A DNA stretch of 64,000 bases from an uncultured Paracoccaceae bacterium (GTDB lineage Bacteria; Pseudomonadota; Alphaproteobacteria; Rhodobacterales; Rhodobacteraceae): the NCBI GenBank assembly GCA_947497065.1, contig CANMEQ010000005.1, positions 186,001-250,000 of the forward strand, given 5' to 3'. Shown one piece after another: positions 15,918 to 24,074 of this stretch. How positions within the stretch are numbered: position 1 is the stretch's first letter; each line of letters opens with the position of its first letter. The translations under genes were made by a program, and so were the position numbers. Below the pieces are notes generated by a model that was not told where the DNA came from, made no database searches, and worked only from the letters and a program-made list of their open reading frames with translations.

Positions 15918-17428
15918 TTCTTTTTGCCGAACCCTGACAAGCCGGGGGGGAGGGCCGCGCCGCCCAAGCCGGGCAGGCCGCCGCCCATGCCACCCATGCC
16001 GCCAGCAGGCATTTTCGCGCCCAGCTGTTTTGCGGCTTCTTCCATTGCGGCGGGATCGTTCATGTCGGGCATGCCGCCCTTGCCGAACATGCCTTTCATG
16101 GCTTGTTTCAGCATGCCGCCTTTGCCCATTTTGCCCATCTTTTTCATCATGTCCGCCATTTGACGGTGCATTTTGAGAAGCTGGTTCAATTCGCGCACTT
16201 CGAGGCCTGCACCGGCAGCGATCCGTTTTTTACGGGAGGCTTGCAGCAGTTGCGGGTTGGCGCGTTCTTTTTTGGTCATCGAGTTGATGAGGGCGATTTG
16301 GCGTTTGAAGATGCTGTCGTCCATGCCAGAGTCTTCGATCTGTTTGGCGGCCTTTTTCATGCCGGGCATCATACCCATCATGCCTTCCATGCCGCCCATT
16401 TTCATCATCTGTTCGAGCTGCATTTTCATGTCGTTCATGTTGAAGCGGCCCTTTTGGAACCGTTTCATCATGCGTTCGGCCTGTTCGGCCTCGATGGTTT
16501 CTTGGGCTTTTTCAACGAGGGAGACGATGTCGCCCATGCCAAGGATGCGGCCGGCGACGCGTTCTGCGTGGAATTCTTCGATCGCGTCCATTTTTTCGCC
16601 AAGGCCGACGAAGCGGATTGGGCGGCCTGTTACGGCGCGCATGGACAAGGCTGCACCGCCGCGCCCGTCACCATCCATACGGGTGAGGACAACGCCAGTG
16701 ATGCCGATACGGTCGTCGAAGTTTTCGGCGGTGTGCACCGCGTCTTGGCCGGTGAGGCCGTCGACGACGAGCATGGTTTCGCGAGGGTTTGCGACATCGC
16801 GCACCGCTTCGACCTGTTGCATCAGCTCTTCGTCGATGGACAGGCGGCCCGCGGTGTCGAGCATGTAAACGTCATAGCCGCCAAGGGAGGCTTGGGTTTT
16901 GGCGCGTTTGGCGATCTGAACCGGGTCTTCGCCTTTGACGATCGGCAAGGTGTCGACGCCGATTTGCGCGCCCAAGATTTGCAGCTGTTCCATCGCCGCG
17001 GGGCGGTTCACGTCGAGCGAGGCCATGAGGACGCGTTTGCCGTCGCGTTCTTTGAGGCGCTTCGCGAGTTTCGCGGTGGTTGTTGTTTTACCGGAGCCCT
17101 GCAGGCCGACCATGAGGATCGGCGCGGGCGGGTTGTCGATTTTCAGGGCGCCGATGGTGTCGTCGCCGGCCAAAACGTGGACGAGTTCGTCGTGGACGAT
17201 TTTGACGACTTGCTGGCCTGGCGTGACGGATTTGGTCACGGACTGGCCGGAGGCTTTTTCCTGAACCGCTTTGATGAAGTCGCGGGCGACGGGAAGGGAA
17301 ACGTCGGCCTCGAGCAGGGCGACGCGCACTTCGCGCAGGGCTGTTTTTACGTCGTCTTCGGACAGCGCACCTTGTTTGGTGAGGCGATCAAAGACGCCAC
17401 CTAGGCGATCTGACAGATTCTCGAACAT
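15914..17428 (-). CDS. ffh: Signal recognition particle protein Ffh
   Basis: The start MFENLSDRLG at 17428 is the family's N-terminus, with GGAT upstream; an upstream ATG adds only a 12-residue leader. The 504-residue GTPase binds signal sequences of nascent membrane proteins together with 4.5S RNA. It shows the NG domain (GLQGSGKT, 108-115; DTAGRLSIDEELM; TRMDGDGRGGAALS) and a Met-rich M domain (MKMQLEQMMKMGGMEGMMGMM pattern) with an extended Gly/Met tail that is about 50 residues longer than in E. coli. It is the first gene of the minus-strand unit ffh-GNAT-chorismate mutase-rpsP-rimM. Confidence 0.96.
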   Translation of the reverse strand: MFENLSDRLGGVFDRLTKQGALSEDDVKTALREVRVALLEADVSLPVARDFIKAVQEKASGQSVTKSVTPGQQVVKIVHDELVHVLAGDDTIGALKIDNPPAPILMVGLQGSGKTTTTAKLAKRLKERDGKRVLMASLDVNRPAAMEQLQILGAQIGVDTLPIVKGEDPVQIAKRAKTQASLGGYDVYMLDTAGRLSIDEELMQQVEAVRDVANPRETMLVVDGLTGQDAVHTAENFDDRIGITGVVLTRMDGDGRGGAALSMRAVTGRPIRFVGLGEKMDAIEEFHAERVAGRILGMGDIVSLVEKAQETIEAEQAERMMKRFQKGRFNMNDMKMQLEQMMKMGGMEGMMGMMPGMKKAAKQIEDSGMDDSIFKRQIALINSMTKKERANPQLLQASRKKRIAAGAGLEVRELNQLLKMHRQMADMMKKMGKMGKGGMLKQAMKGMFGKGGMPDMNDPAAMEEAAKQLGAKMPAGGMGGMGGGLPGLGGAALPPGLSGFGKKK

Positions 17429-17665
17429 GGGCGCATCCTTTTGCGTCGTTTCAGATTGTCCCAATATAGGGACGGTTCAGTTTCGTTTCACCCCAGTTCG
17501 CAAAGCTGAGCCCGAAAGCCCAATGCACTTTGACCCCAGTGGGCGCAACGCGCTGACTGGGGGCGATCCTTGGCCATGCCATAGGACCGGAAAGACACTG
17601 CTCTCCGGAGTTAGGGAGCGTTTAGGCCTGTGGGGGCGGTGAGTCAAGCGTTGGTGGGGGGCGAA

Positions 17666-17706
17666 GACGGGCGGGCCGCGGCGGCGGTGGCGCGCCCGTC
17701 TCTTTT
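17666..17706. terminator. Bidirectional-looking hairpin downstream of azoR
   Basis: An 8-bp stem (GACGGGCG/CGCCCGTC, 17666-17673 and 17693-17700) is followed on the plus strand by TCTTTTT. On the minus strand it lies just after the azoR stop. The rest of the interval from ffh (17429) to here holds no clear gene. Confidence 0.5.
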
Positions 17707-17712
17707 TACCCT

Positions 17713-18240
17713 TTAGGCGCCGATAACGTCTGTCGCATCGCGGAATTCGACGTCAGTGATGCCGATGAACCCCAAGAATAGGGTCAGGTGCGGTGTGAGA
17801 TGGTCGTAAGCAGAGCCGATGGCGGTGCCACCTGAGGCAACGGCCACGATCGCGTTTTTGCCTGTCAGCAGGCCTTTGGGGCCTTCGGTGGTATAGGAGA
17901 AGGTCACGCCCGGGCGCGCGACGAGGTCCATCCAGGCTTTAAAGGTGGCGGGGGCTGCGAAATTGTAGACGGGTGTGCCGATGACAAGTGTGTCGGCGTT
18001 TTGCAACTCGGCGATGAGGGTGTCAGAGAAGGACAAAAGTTCTGTATCTTGTGGGGTGCGCGTGTCGGGGGCTTTGAGGCGGGCGTCTGCCCAGTCGCCG
18101 GTGATGAAGGGGAGAGGCGCGGCATCGAGGTCGCGGTAGACGACTGAGCCGCCCAATTCGGCCGCGATTTTTGCGGAGGCTTTGCGGGAGGCAGAGGAGG
18201 AGCGGTGCGCGGAGGCGTCGAGGTGGAGAATCTGTGTCAT
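17713..18240 (-). CDS. azoR: FMN-dependent NADH-azoreductase
   Basis: The ATG at 18240 gives the family start MTQILHLDASAHRSSSASR, with AAGGACA upstream. The 175-residue flavodoxin-fold enzyme reduces quinones and azo compounds with NADH. The FMN contacts are in the SxxRxxxSxx loop near residue 11, in PVYNFAAPATFKAWMDLVARPG-like segments around residues 85-105 and in VAVASGG. It is shorter than E. coli AzoR (201) but complete. The divergent LysR gene probably regulates it, perhaps in response to quinones. Confidence 0.85.
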   Translation of the reverse strand: MTQILHLDASAHRSSSASRKASAKIAAELGGSVVYRDLDAAPLPFITGDWADARLKAPDTRTPQDTELLSFSDTLIAELQNADTLVIGTPVYNFAAPATFKAWMDLVARPGVTFSYTTEGPKGLLTGKNAIVAVASGGTAIGSAYDHLTPHLTLFLGFIGITDVEFRDATDVIGA

Positions 18241-18309
18241 GGCGATGTGTCCTTGTTTGACGGGTACGGCTGACATAGGATCTTTGCGTGGGTGAACGAT
18301 AGATCGCTA

Positions 18310-18326
18310 AACACACAGGATGTGTT
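18310..18326. promoter_or_regulatory. Candidate LysR operator between azoR and the regulator
   Basis: AACACA (18310-18315) and TGTGTT (18321-18326) form a perfect 6-bp dyad with a 5-bp centre, in the divergent intergenic region, as expected for a T-N11-A-like LysR box. Confidence 0.45.
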
Positions 18327-18346
18327 CAAATACGCACAGGGTGCCG

Positions 18347-19225
18347 ATGGAAAACTGGGACGAAATTCGCACGGCCTATGAAGTGGCCCGCGCTGGGACG
18401 GTGAGTGGTGCCGCTGAAGTGCTGGGCGTTCACCATGCGACGGTGATCCGCCATATTGATGCGCTGGAGGCGCGGTTAGGGGTGAAGCTGTTTCAGCGTC
18501 ACGCCCGTGGGTACACAGCGACTGAGGCTGGGCAGGATCTATTGCAGGTGGCCACTGCGACGGATGACCAGTTTACCCAGCTTGCAGGACGGTTGCGCGG
18601 ACAAGGGGAAGGTGTGTCTGGTGCGTTGGTGGTGACATCTTTGGGGATGTTGTCGCCCATGTTGACGCCGGTACTGGCGCAGTTTCGGGCTGAGAACCCT
18701 GATTTAACCATCCGGTATTTGACCGACGATCGCGTTTTTCGGCTTGAATATGGAGAGGCGCATGTTGCGATCCGTGCGGGGCGGGTGCCGGATGAGCCGG
18801 ACAATGTTGTGCAGCCGTTTGATACGGGGACGATGCATTTGGTGGCTGCGCCCGCCTATGTGGCGGCGTATGGCCGCCCGTCTGGTGTGGGGGATTTGGC
18901 GTCACATTGGTTTGTGGGGCCTGACGATTTGGACAGCCGTGCACCGTTTTACCAATGGTTGTTGTCGCAGGTTCATCCGGACCGGATTGCATTTCGCACG
19001 CCAGATCCACGTGGCGCGTTGGATGCGATTATGGCGGGGGCGGGGATTGGGTTTGTGTCTGGCTGGGAGCTGGAGCGCCGCCCGGATTTGGTTGAGGTTT
19101 TGCCGTCGCAGGCCGATTGGTCTGGCACGTTGTGGTTGGTGACCCATGTGGATTTACACCGCTCGACCAAGGTGCAGGCGTTTCTGTCTTACTTGAAGAA
19201 AGCGGCGGCGGCCTGGAAGGGCTAG
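18347..19225 (+). CDS. LysR-family transcriptional regulator
   Basis: The start MENWDEIRTAYEVARAG (18347) is the natural beginning of the winged helix-turn-helix; longer starts only add the intergenic region. The 292-residue protein has the N-terminal HTH (GTVSGAAEVLGVHHATVIRHIDALEARLG) and a periplasmic-binding-type effector domain from about residue 90 (GALVVTSLGMLSPMLTPVLAQFR). Divergent pairing with azoR suggests that it controls that gene. Its stop overlaps the end of the ArsR gene by 4 nt. Confidence 0.88.
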   Translation: MENWDEIRTAYEVARAGTVSGAAEVLGVHHATVIRHIDALEARLGVKLFQRHARGYTATEAGQDLLQVATATDDQFTQLAGRLRGQGEGVSGALVVTSLGMLSPMLTPVLAQFRAENPDLTIRYLTDDRVFRLEYGEAHVAIRAGRVPDEPDNVVQPFDTGTMHLVAAPAYVAAYGRPSGVGDLASHWFVGPDDLDSRAPFYQWLLSQVHPDRIAFRTPDPRGALDAIMAGAGIGFVSGWELERRPDLVEVLPSQADWSGTLWLVTHVDLHRSTKVQAFLSYLKKAAAAWKG

Positions 19226-19548
19226 TCTTGGTCTAGTTCTGTTGCGAGGAAGCGCTCGAACGCATCGAGGTTCACCGGTTCGAATTGGCCAAAGCCCTGC
19301 ATCCAGACCGTTGCCTCGCGCAAGGCGTCGGGTTCGAGTTTGCACCACTTCACACGACCGCGTTTTTCTTGGCTGATAAGCCCTGCGTTTGTCAGGACGC
19401 CGAGGTGTTTGGAGATGGCGGCCAGTGACATCTCGAAGGGGGCAGCCACATCGGTGACGGCCATATCATCTTCGAGCAGCATCGCGAGGATGCTGCGGCG
19501 TGTGGGGTCCGCGAGGGCCGCGAAGACGTGATCAAGGGCGGGCGTCAT
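19222..19548 (-). CDS. ArsR-family winged-helix regulator
   Basis: This 108-residue DNA-binding protein has the family start HVFAALADPTRRSILAMLL and recognition helix SLAAISKHLGVLTNAGLISQEKRGR. It lacks the cysteine motifs of metal-sensing ArsR/SmtB proteins; the only Cys (in VKWCKLEP) is isolated. It belongs to the subgroup often paired with SRPBCC/AHSA1 proteins. No such partner is adjacent, so the target is unknown. Confidence 0.85.
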   Translation of the reverse strand: MTPALDHVFAALADPTRRSILAMLLEDDMAVTDVAAPFEMSLAAISKHLGVLTNAGLISQEKRGRVKWCKLEPDALREATVWMQGFGQFEPVNLDAFERFLATELDQD

Positions 19549-19696
19549 GGGGTCATCAAAAGCAACCCGAGCGAAACGTCAACCAAATGGTTGAATAAGA
19601 AAATTCGTGCCCTTGGGGCGGTGAGGGCGGATTTCGGTGCTGCGGTGATTTGAGAAGTTCAATAAAAACAAGTGGATAGATGCGCATTCGGAGTTG

Positions 19697-19725
19697 TTGA
19701 CTCTGTTGGCTGTGCGACCTAAACC
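19697..19725 (+). promoter_or_regulatory. Probable promoter of the F0 operon
   Basis: TTGACT (19697-19702) and TAAACC (19720-19725) are 17 bp apart, about 30 nt before the atpI start. The -10 box is weak, so confidence is modest. Confidence 0.4.
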
Positions 19726-19754
19726 CTGCGCAACCAAGGAAGGGGCTAATTTTC

Positions 19755-20096
19755 GTGTCCGATCCGCAAGACACCAACGATCACGCAGCGCGCATGGCCG
19801 CGCTGGAAGACAAGATCGCGGCGTTGAAGGGCGGGGAAGAGCGGCGGCCTCATCAGGACGAGCATTATTCCCAAGCGCAAATGGCGTGGCGGATGGTGAT
19901 CGAGCTTGTTTCCGGTCTGGGGATCGGGTTCGGCATTGGGTACGGGTTGGACGCCTTGTTTGGCACCACGCCGTGGCTGATGATAATATTTATTTTCGTT
20001 GGCCTCGCAGCCGGTGTGAAAACCATGATGCGGTCGGCCGAGGAAATGCAACGGGACAAGTTGGCCGAATTGGCTGGCAAGACAGAGGAAGACTGA
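19755..20096 (+). CDS. atpI: ATP synthase protein I
   Basis: A GTG start at 19755 gives 113 residues: a charged N-terminus, then two membrane helices (about 45-66 and 72-91; [20 protein letters not shown] and [15 protein letters not shown]). AtpI is a non-structural protein that helps assemble the c-ring. It is the first gene of the plus-strand F0 operon and ends 1 bp before atpB. The Gly-rich first helix and DALFGT turn are typical of alphaproteobacterial AtpI. Confidence 0.93.
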   Translation: MSDPQDTNDHAARMAALEDKIAALKGGEERRPHQDEHYSQAQMAWRMVIELVSGLGIGFGIGYGLDALFGTTPWLMIIFIFVGLAAGVKTMMRSAEEMQRDKLAELAGKTEED

Positions 20097-20097
20097 C

Positions 20098-20853
20098 GTG
20101 GCAGACGAAGCACACAGCGGTGGCGGTTTGGAATTTCACCCGCTTGATCAGTTCGAAGTAAAAGCACTGTTCGGCGATGGGCCAATCCACTGGTACACAT
20201 TGACCAACGTCACGGCTTGGATGGCTTTGGCCGTTATCTGTATCGTGTTGTTGCTGGTTGTCGGTACACGCAAGCGCGCTGTTGTTCCTGGTCGCACACA
20301 ATCTGTTGCCGAGATGGCCTACGGTTTTGTCTACACAATGGTGGAAGACGTGACCGGTAAAGACGCGGTGAAGTATTTCCCGTACATCTTTACACTGTTC
20401 ATCTTCATCCTGTTTTCGAACTTCCTTGGCCTTTTGCCAATGTCGTTCACCACAACATCCCACATCGCCGTTACTGCGGTTTTGGCGCTGGGCGTGTTCT
20501 TGTTCATCACGATCTTGGGTTTTGTGAAAAACGGCCCTGCGTTCCTGAAGTTGTTCTGGGTTTCCAGCGCACCTTTGGCGCTGCGTCCGGTTTTGGCCAT
20601 TATCGAGATCGTGTCCTACTTCGTGCGCCCCGTGAGCCACTCCATTCGTTTGGCTGGTAACGTTATGGCGGGCCACGCTGTTTTGAAAGTTTTCGCGGGC
20701 TTTGCGCAGGTTGGTTTCCTGATCGCGCCGTTCGCTATCCTTGGTGTCGTTGCGATCTACGGCCTTGAGGTTCTGGTGGCCTTTATTCAGGCCTACGTTT
20801 TCACGATCCTGACGTGCGTTTATCTTAAAGATGCACTTCACCCGTCACACTAA
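20098..20853 (+). CDS. atpB: F0F1 ATP synthase subunit a
   Basis: A GTG start at 20098 is preceded by GAGGAAG. The 251-residue membrane protein forms the proton half-channels of F0. The essential arginine R184 lies in [13 protein letters not shown], equivalent to E. coli R210. Other marks are [21 protein letters not shown] in the third helix and the final helix ending [10 protein letters not shown]. The length is usual. A hairpin separates it from atpE. Confidence 0.96.
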   Translation: MADEAHSGGGLEFHPLDQFEVKALFGDGPIHWYTLTNVTAWMALAVICIVLLLVVGTRKRAVVPGRTQSVAEMAYGFVYTMVEDVTGKDAVKYFPYIFTLFIFILFSNFLGLLPMSFTTTSHIAVTAVLALGVFLFITILGFVKNGPAFLKLFWVSSAPLALRPVLAIIEIVSYFVRPVSHSIRLAGNVMAGHAVLKVFAGFAQVGFLIAPFAILGVVAIYGLEVLVAFIQAYVFTILTCVYLKDALHPSH

Positions 20854-20858
20854 CGTCT

Positions 20859-20877
20859 GGTGAGGGGGTTCCTCACC
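20859..20877 (+). promoter_or_regulatory. Intercistronic hairpin atpB-atpE
   Basis: A perfect 7-bp stem GGTGAGG/CCTCACC with a 5-nt loop lies 5 nt after the atpB stop. It probably protects or processes the mRNA so that the c subunit can be made in excess. Confidence 0.55.
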
Positions 20878-20915
20878 ACACACACTACCAACTTCCAATC
20901 GTAAGGAGATACATT

Positions 20916-21140
20916 ATGGAAGGCGAACTCGCACACATCGGCGCAGGCATTGCAGGTCTGGGTACAGGCATCGCGGCACTGGGTGTCGGCAACGTTGCTG
21001 GCAACTTCCTCGCAGGCGCATTGCGCAACCCATCCGCCGCTGGCGGTCAGACTGCTACGCTGTTCATCGGCATTGCATTCGCAGAAGCTTTGGGGATCTT
21101 CTCGTTCCTCGTAGCACTTCTGCTGATGTTCGCAGTCTAA
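20916..21140 (+). CDS. atpE: F0F1 ATP synthase subunit c
   Basis: This 74-residue hairpin of two membrane helices forms the proton-driven rotor ring. The polar loop carries R37-N38-P39, and the proton-binding carboxylate is E57 in the second helix ([10 protein letters not shown]), glutamate rather than the aspartate of E. coli. Glycine repeats in helix 1 ([17 protein letters not shown]) allow tight packing. The ribosome-binding site AAGGAG is strong, in keeping with the high copy number of this subunit. Confidence 0.97.
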   Translation: MEGELAHIGAGIAGLGTGIAALGVGNVAGNFLAGALRNPSAAGGQTATLFIGIAFAEALGIFSFLVALLLMFAV

Positions 21141-21165
21141 GACACGACATCACATCCTTACGTGC

Positions 21166-21193
21166 GGGGTGTGCGGCAAACGTCGCCGCCCCG
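21166..21193 (+). promoter_or_regulatory. Hairpin between atpE and the b' gene
   Basis: GCGGC (21174-21178) pairs with GCCGC (21185-21189) and is extended by CGGG/CCCG across a small bulge. A GGGCC/GGCCC pair follows downstream. The 130-nt gap may tune expression of the b' and b genes relative to c. Confidence 0.4.
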
Positions 21194-21270
21194 TTGTAAG
21201 ACCCGACTTTGGGCCAATGAATATCAGTTGGGCCCTTCGTCATTTTAGATTGTCTAGAGGAACGTGACAT

Positions 21271-21801
21271 ATGGCTGATCCCGTAGTCGAACATGGTGCC
21301 GAAGCAGGTGGGGCAGCGATGCCGCAGCTTAACCCGGACTATTTCTCGAACCAGATTTTCTGGCTTCTTGTCACGCTCGTCGTGATCTATTTCATTTTGT
21401 CCCGCGTGGCTTTGCCACGTATCGCGTCGGTTTTGGCTGAGCGTCAGGGGACTATCACCAACGACATCGCCGCAGCAGAAGAGCTGAAGCAGCGCGCGCA
21501 GGAGGCTGAGGCCGCCTACGAGAAAGCCCTGTCGGATGCCCGTGCGGAAGCTGCCAAGATTGTGGATGACACAAAGGCAGAAATCCAAACACAGCTGGAT
21601 GTCGAATTGCAAAAAGCCGACGCTGAGATTGCTGCGAAAACAGCAGAGAGCGAAGCGGCGATTGCAGAAATTCAGGCCGGTGCTGCGGATGCTGTGAAAA
21701 CAGTGGCCAAAGAAGCCGCCAAAGAAATCGTTGCTGCCATGGGCGGCACAGCTGATGCACGCACGGTTACGGCCGCTGTCACTGCTCGGATGAAGGGGTA
21801 A
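21271..21801 (+). CDS. atpX: F0F1 ATP synthase subunit b'
   Basis: This 176-residue stator protein has one membrane helix (about 29-47, [18 protein letters not shown]) followed by a long Ala/Glu/Lys coiled coil. The N-terminus lacks a signal peptide, and [23 protein letters not shown] is the b' pattern of photosynthetic and alphaproteobacterial enzymes, which use a b/b' heterodimer. It is 4 bp from atpF and after the atpE gap, in the usual order. Confidence 0.93.
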   Translation: MADPVVEHGAEAGGAAMPQLNPDYFSNQIFWLLVTLVVIYFILSRVALPRIASVLAERQGTITNDIAAAEELKQRAQEAEAAYEKALSDARAEAAKIVDDTKAEIQTQLDVELQKADAEIAAKTAESEAAIAEIQAGAADAVKTVAKEAAKEIVAAMGGTADARTVTAAVTARMKG

Positions 21802-21805
21802 GATT

Positions 21806-22378
21806 ATGAAACATACTCTCACCGCACTTTTCGCGCTGGCGGCAACACCTGCGCTGGCTGCAAGCAAGAACCCATTTTCTGCTGATTTCTGGCACCTGAA
21901 CAACACAGACATGATCGTGTTGATCTCGTTCCTGATCTTTGTTGGCATTCTGTTGAAGTTCAAAGTGCCATCCATGTTGATGGGCATGCTGGACAAGCGG
22001 TCTGTTGGTATCAAAGCAGATATCGAAGAAGCCAAATCGCTTCGCGAAGAGGCACAGACATTGTTGGCCAGCTACGAGCGCAAGCAGCGCGAAGTTCAAG
22101 AGCAGGCTGACCGCATTGTTGCCAACGCGAAAGACGAAGCATCGCGCGCGGCTGAGCAGGCGAAAGCGGACATCAAGACGTCCGTTGCCCGTCGTTTGGC
22201 CTCTGCTGAAGATCAGATCGCGAGTGCGAAATCTGCGGCGATCCGCGATGTGCGCAACCAAGCGGCGACAGTTGCTGTTGCTGCGGCACAGGACGTGATT
22301 GCGAAGCAGACAACGGCTGCGGATGCGAACAAATTGATCGACGACGCGATCGCTGAAGTGGGCGCAAAGCTGCACTGA
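21806..22378 (+). CDS. atpF: F0F1 ATP synthase subunit b
   Basis: This 190-residue protein begins with a hydrophobic, signal-like stretch ([19 protein letters not shown]), then a membrane helix (about 36-54) and the stator coiled coil, with [24 protein letters not shown] as the family signature. Two hydrophobic N-terminal segments in subunit b are common in alphaproteobacteria. It is the last gene of the F0 operon; the F1 genes are not here and must be elsewhere in the genome. Confidence 0.93.
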   Translation: MKHTLTALFALAATPALAASKNPFSADFWHLNNTDMIVLISFLIFVGILLKFKVPSMLMGMLDKRSVGIKADIEEAKSLREEAQTLLASYERKQREVQEQADRIVANAKDEASRAAEQAKADIKTSVARRLASAEDQIASAKSAAIRDVRNQAATVAVAAAQDVIAKQTTAADANKLIDDAIAEVGAKLH

Positions 22379-22400
22379 TCGATTGACAAGATTTGAATTA

Positions 22401-22432
22401 AAAAGGCCTCGCAGGGATGCGGGGCCTTTTTC
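22401..22432 (+). terminator. Intrinsic terminator of the F0 operon
   Basis: A 13-bp stem (AAAAGGCCTCGCA with TGCGGGGCCTTTT, one wobble) with a GGGA loop and a T-rich end lies 22 nt after atpF. It also stands at the end of the minus-strand regulator gene. Confidence 0.88.
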
Positions 22433-22438
22433 GTTGGG

Positions 22439-23206
22439 TCACCGTTTCAGCTCGTGATCGTAGCGTTTTTGGGCGATGGCTTCGTTACGCTCGGCTTTGT
22501 CTTGTTGGAACAGGGCGTCTTCGACGAAGCTGAGGTGTGCCTCGACCCCAGCACGGGCAGCTGCAGCGTCGCGGGCTTGCAGGGCATCGTTGATAACGCG
22601 GTGCTGGTCTAACAATTGGTCGCGGGTTGTGCGTTGCTTGAACATGATCTGGCGGTTGTAAAACACGCCTTCACGCAGCAGCTGATACATGGAGCGCATC
22701 ATGTGCAGCATGATCACGTTGTGGCTGGCTTCGATGATGGACAGGTGGAAATCGGCGTCGAGGCCGGCCTCTTCTGTTGGGTTGCGCTTGGTGTGGGCGC
22801 TTTCCATTTTCTTGAAGATCGTGTCGATGACTTTGAGGTCGGTATCGGTGCCCATGGTGGCGGCGCGTTCGGCGGCCAGCCCCTCCATGTCGCGGCGAAA
22901 GGTGATGTAGTCGAACACGGCTTCGTCGTGGTTTGCAAAAAGGCGCACCAGGGTTTCAGAGAATGCGGAGCCCAGAACGTCGCCGACGAAGACGCCCGCG
23001 CCCGCGCGGCTGGTCAGCAGGCCGCTGGATTGCAGTTCGGCCAAGGCTTCACGCAGGGACGGGCGGGAGACGCCGAGACGCTCGGAGAGTTCGCGTTCTG
23101 ACGGGAGCCGTTCGCCCGGTTTCAGGATACCGCGCAGGATGAGTTGTTCGATCTGGCGGACAACGGTTTGCGAGATTTTTTCGGGTTGGACCGGTTCAAA
23201 TGGCAT
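22439..23206 (-). CDS. GntR-family regulator, FadR/FCD type (GlcC/PdhR-like)
   Basis: This 255-residue repressor or activator has an N-terminal winged helix (VRQIEQLILRGILKPGERLPSERELSERLGVSRPSLREAL) and a C-terminal FCD ligand domain with the metal-site pattern (D in DADFHLSIIEASHN, then H in DQHRVINDAL and H in VEAHLSFVED). FCD regulators of this branch (PdhR, LldR, GlcC) sense small organic acids. A perfect dyad stands 17 bp before its start codon, and the same dyad precedes glcD, so I infer that it controls glycolate oxidation and itself. Confidence 0.85.
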   Translation of the reverse strand: MPFEPVQPEKISQTVVRQIEQLILRGILKPGERLPSERELSERLGVSRPSLREALAELQSSGLLTSRAGAGVFVGDVLGSAFSETLVRLFANHDEAVFDYITFRRDMEGLAAERAATMGTDTDLKVIDTIFKKMESAHTKRNPTEEAGLDADFHLSIIEASHNVIMLHMMRSMYQLLREGVFYNRQIMFKQRTTRDQLLDQHRVINDALQARDAAAARAGVEAHLSFVEDALFQQDKAERNEAIAQKRYDHELKR

Positions 23207-23222
23207 AGGCGACCTTTCGGGA

Positions 23223-23245
23223 ATTGGTCAAATTGTATGACCAAT
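23223..23245 (-). promoter_or_regulatory. Operator of the FadR-type regulator (autoregulation)
   Basis: ATTGGTCA (23223-23230) and TGACCAAT (23238-23245) form a perfect 8-bp dyad; the core is ATTGGT-N11-ACCAAT. A third half-site (TGGTC) follows at once. The half-sites equal those of PdhR/LldR-type operators. Confidence 0.65.
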
Positions 23246-23263
23246 GGTCGGGGGCCGCAAATG

Positions 23264-23293
23264 AAAAGGGCCGCCCAAGGGAATGGGCGGCCC
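23264..23293 (-). terminator. Intrinsic terminator of the OmpA-like lipoprotein gene
   Basis: A perfect 10-bp stem GGGCCGCCCA/TGGGCGGCCC with a 6-nt loop is followed on the minus strand by TTTTC. Confidence 0.85.
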
Positions 23294-23314
23294 ACGGTAT
23301 AGATTTAGACAGGT

Positions 23315-23962
23315 TTAGCCGTTGGGTGTGATGGTGATTTCAACACGGCGGTTGAGGGCGCGCCCCTCTGGTGTGAGGTTTGTTGCAATTGGTGCGTCTT
23401 CACCGCGGCCAATTGAGCGGATGCGGCTGGCGCTGACGCCGCTGCTGATCAAAGCAGAGGACACGGCCTGCGCACGGCGTGCGGAGAGGTCTTGGTTGTA
23501 GGCTGCATCGCCTGTGTTGTCCGCGTGACCGATCACGTTGATGGTGGTGTTGGGGTAGTTGTTCATGGATGTGGCCAAGGTGCTGATATCGCCACGCAGG
23601 CCGCCTGTGAGCGCGGCGCTATCGGTCGCGAACAGGATATCCTGCGGGAGGCTGACAATCAGCTGCTCGCCTGTGTTTGTGATGGTCGCGTTGGAGCCCA
23701 ATTGCTGGCGCAATTCTGCTTCTTGGCGGTCGAGCAGAACGCCTGCGCCTGCACCAAGGCCTGCGCCTACTGCTGCGCCGAGAATAATGTCACCCCGGTC
23801 GCCGCCACGGGCCGCACCGATTGCAGCGCCAACGCCAGCACCGATCAAGGCACCGGTTTGCGTGTTGCGGTTCGGGTTGTTCGGATCCGTCACAGTTTCG
23901 CAGGCGGTCAAAGCCAGAACGCCGGAAATCGCGGCGGAGAGGGACAGTTTGGACAGGGTCAT
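23315..23962 (-). CDS. OmpA-family outer-membrane lipoprotein (YiaD-like)
   Basis: This 215-residue lipoprotein has a signal peptide with lipobox LTAC (C21). A glycine-zipper segment follows (GALIGAGVGAAIGAARGG to about residue 77, GAAVGAGLGAGAGVLLD), then a C-terminal OmpA peptidoglycan-binding domain: FATDSAAL, NVIGHADNTGDAAYNQDLSARRA and the final GRALNRRVEI. It should sit in the outer membrane and hold the cell wall. Glycine zippers suggest self-association. It is monocistronic with its own terminator. Confidence 0.9.
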   Translation of the reverse strand: MTLSKLSLSAAISGVLALTACETVTDPNNPNRNTQTGALIGAGVGAAIGAARGGDRGDIILGAAVGAGLGAGAGVLLDRQEAELRQQLGSNATITNTGEQLIVSLPQDILFATDSAALTGGLRGDISTLATSMNNYPNTTINVIGHADNTGDAAYNQDLSARRAQAVSSALISSGVSASRIRSIGRGEDAPIATNLTPEGRALNRRVEITITPNG

Positions 23963-24074
23963 TCGTAAATTCCATTATGAGGCGTCAAACGGACGCAAGT
24001 TATGGAACCAGATATGGGGCAAACCGCTGTGATATCCAATAACGAGCGCGTTTATGCCCTGTGCTCTGCGATTT

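Noticed and set aside
16103-17404. A 433-codon plus-strand open frame opposite ffh
   Set aside because: It is the shadow of ffh caused by GC-rich third positions; the composition (many His, Phe, Ala) is unlike a real protein and ffh is certain.
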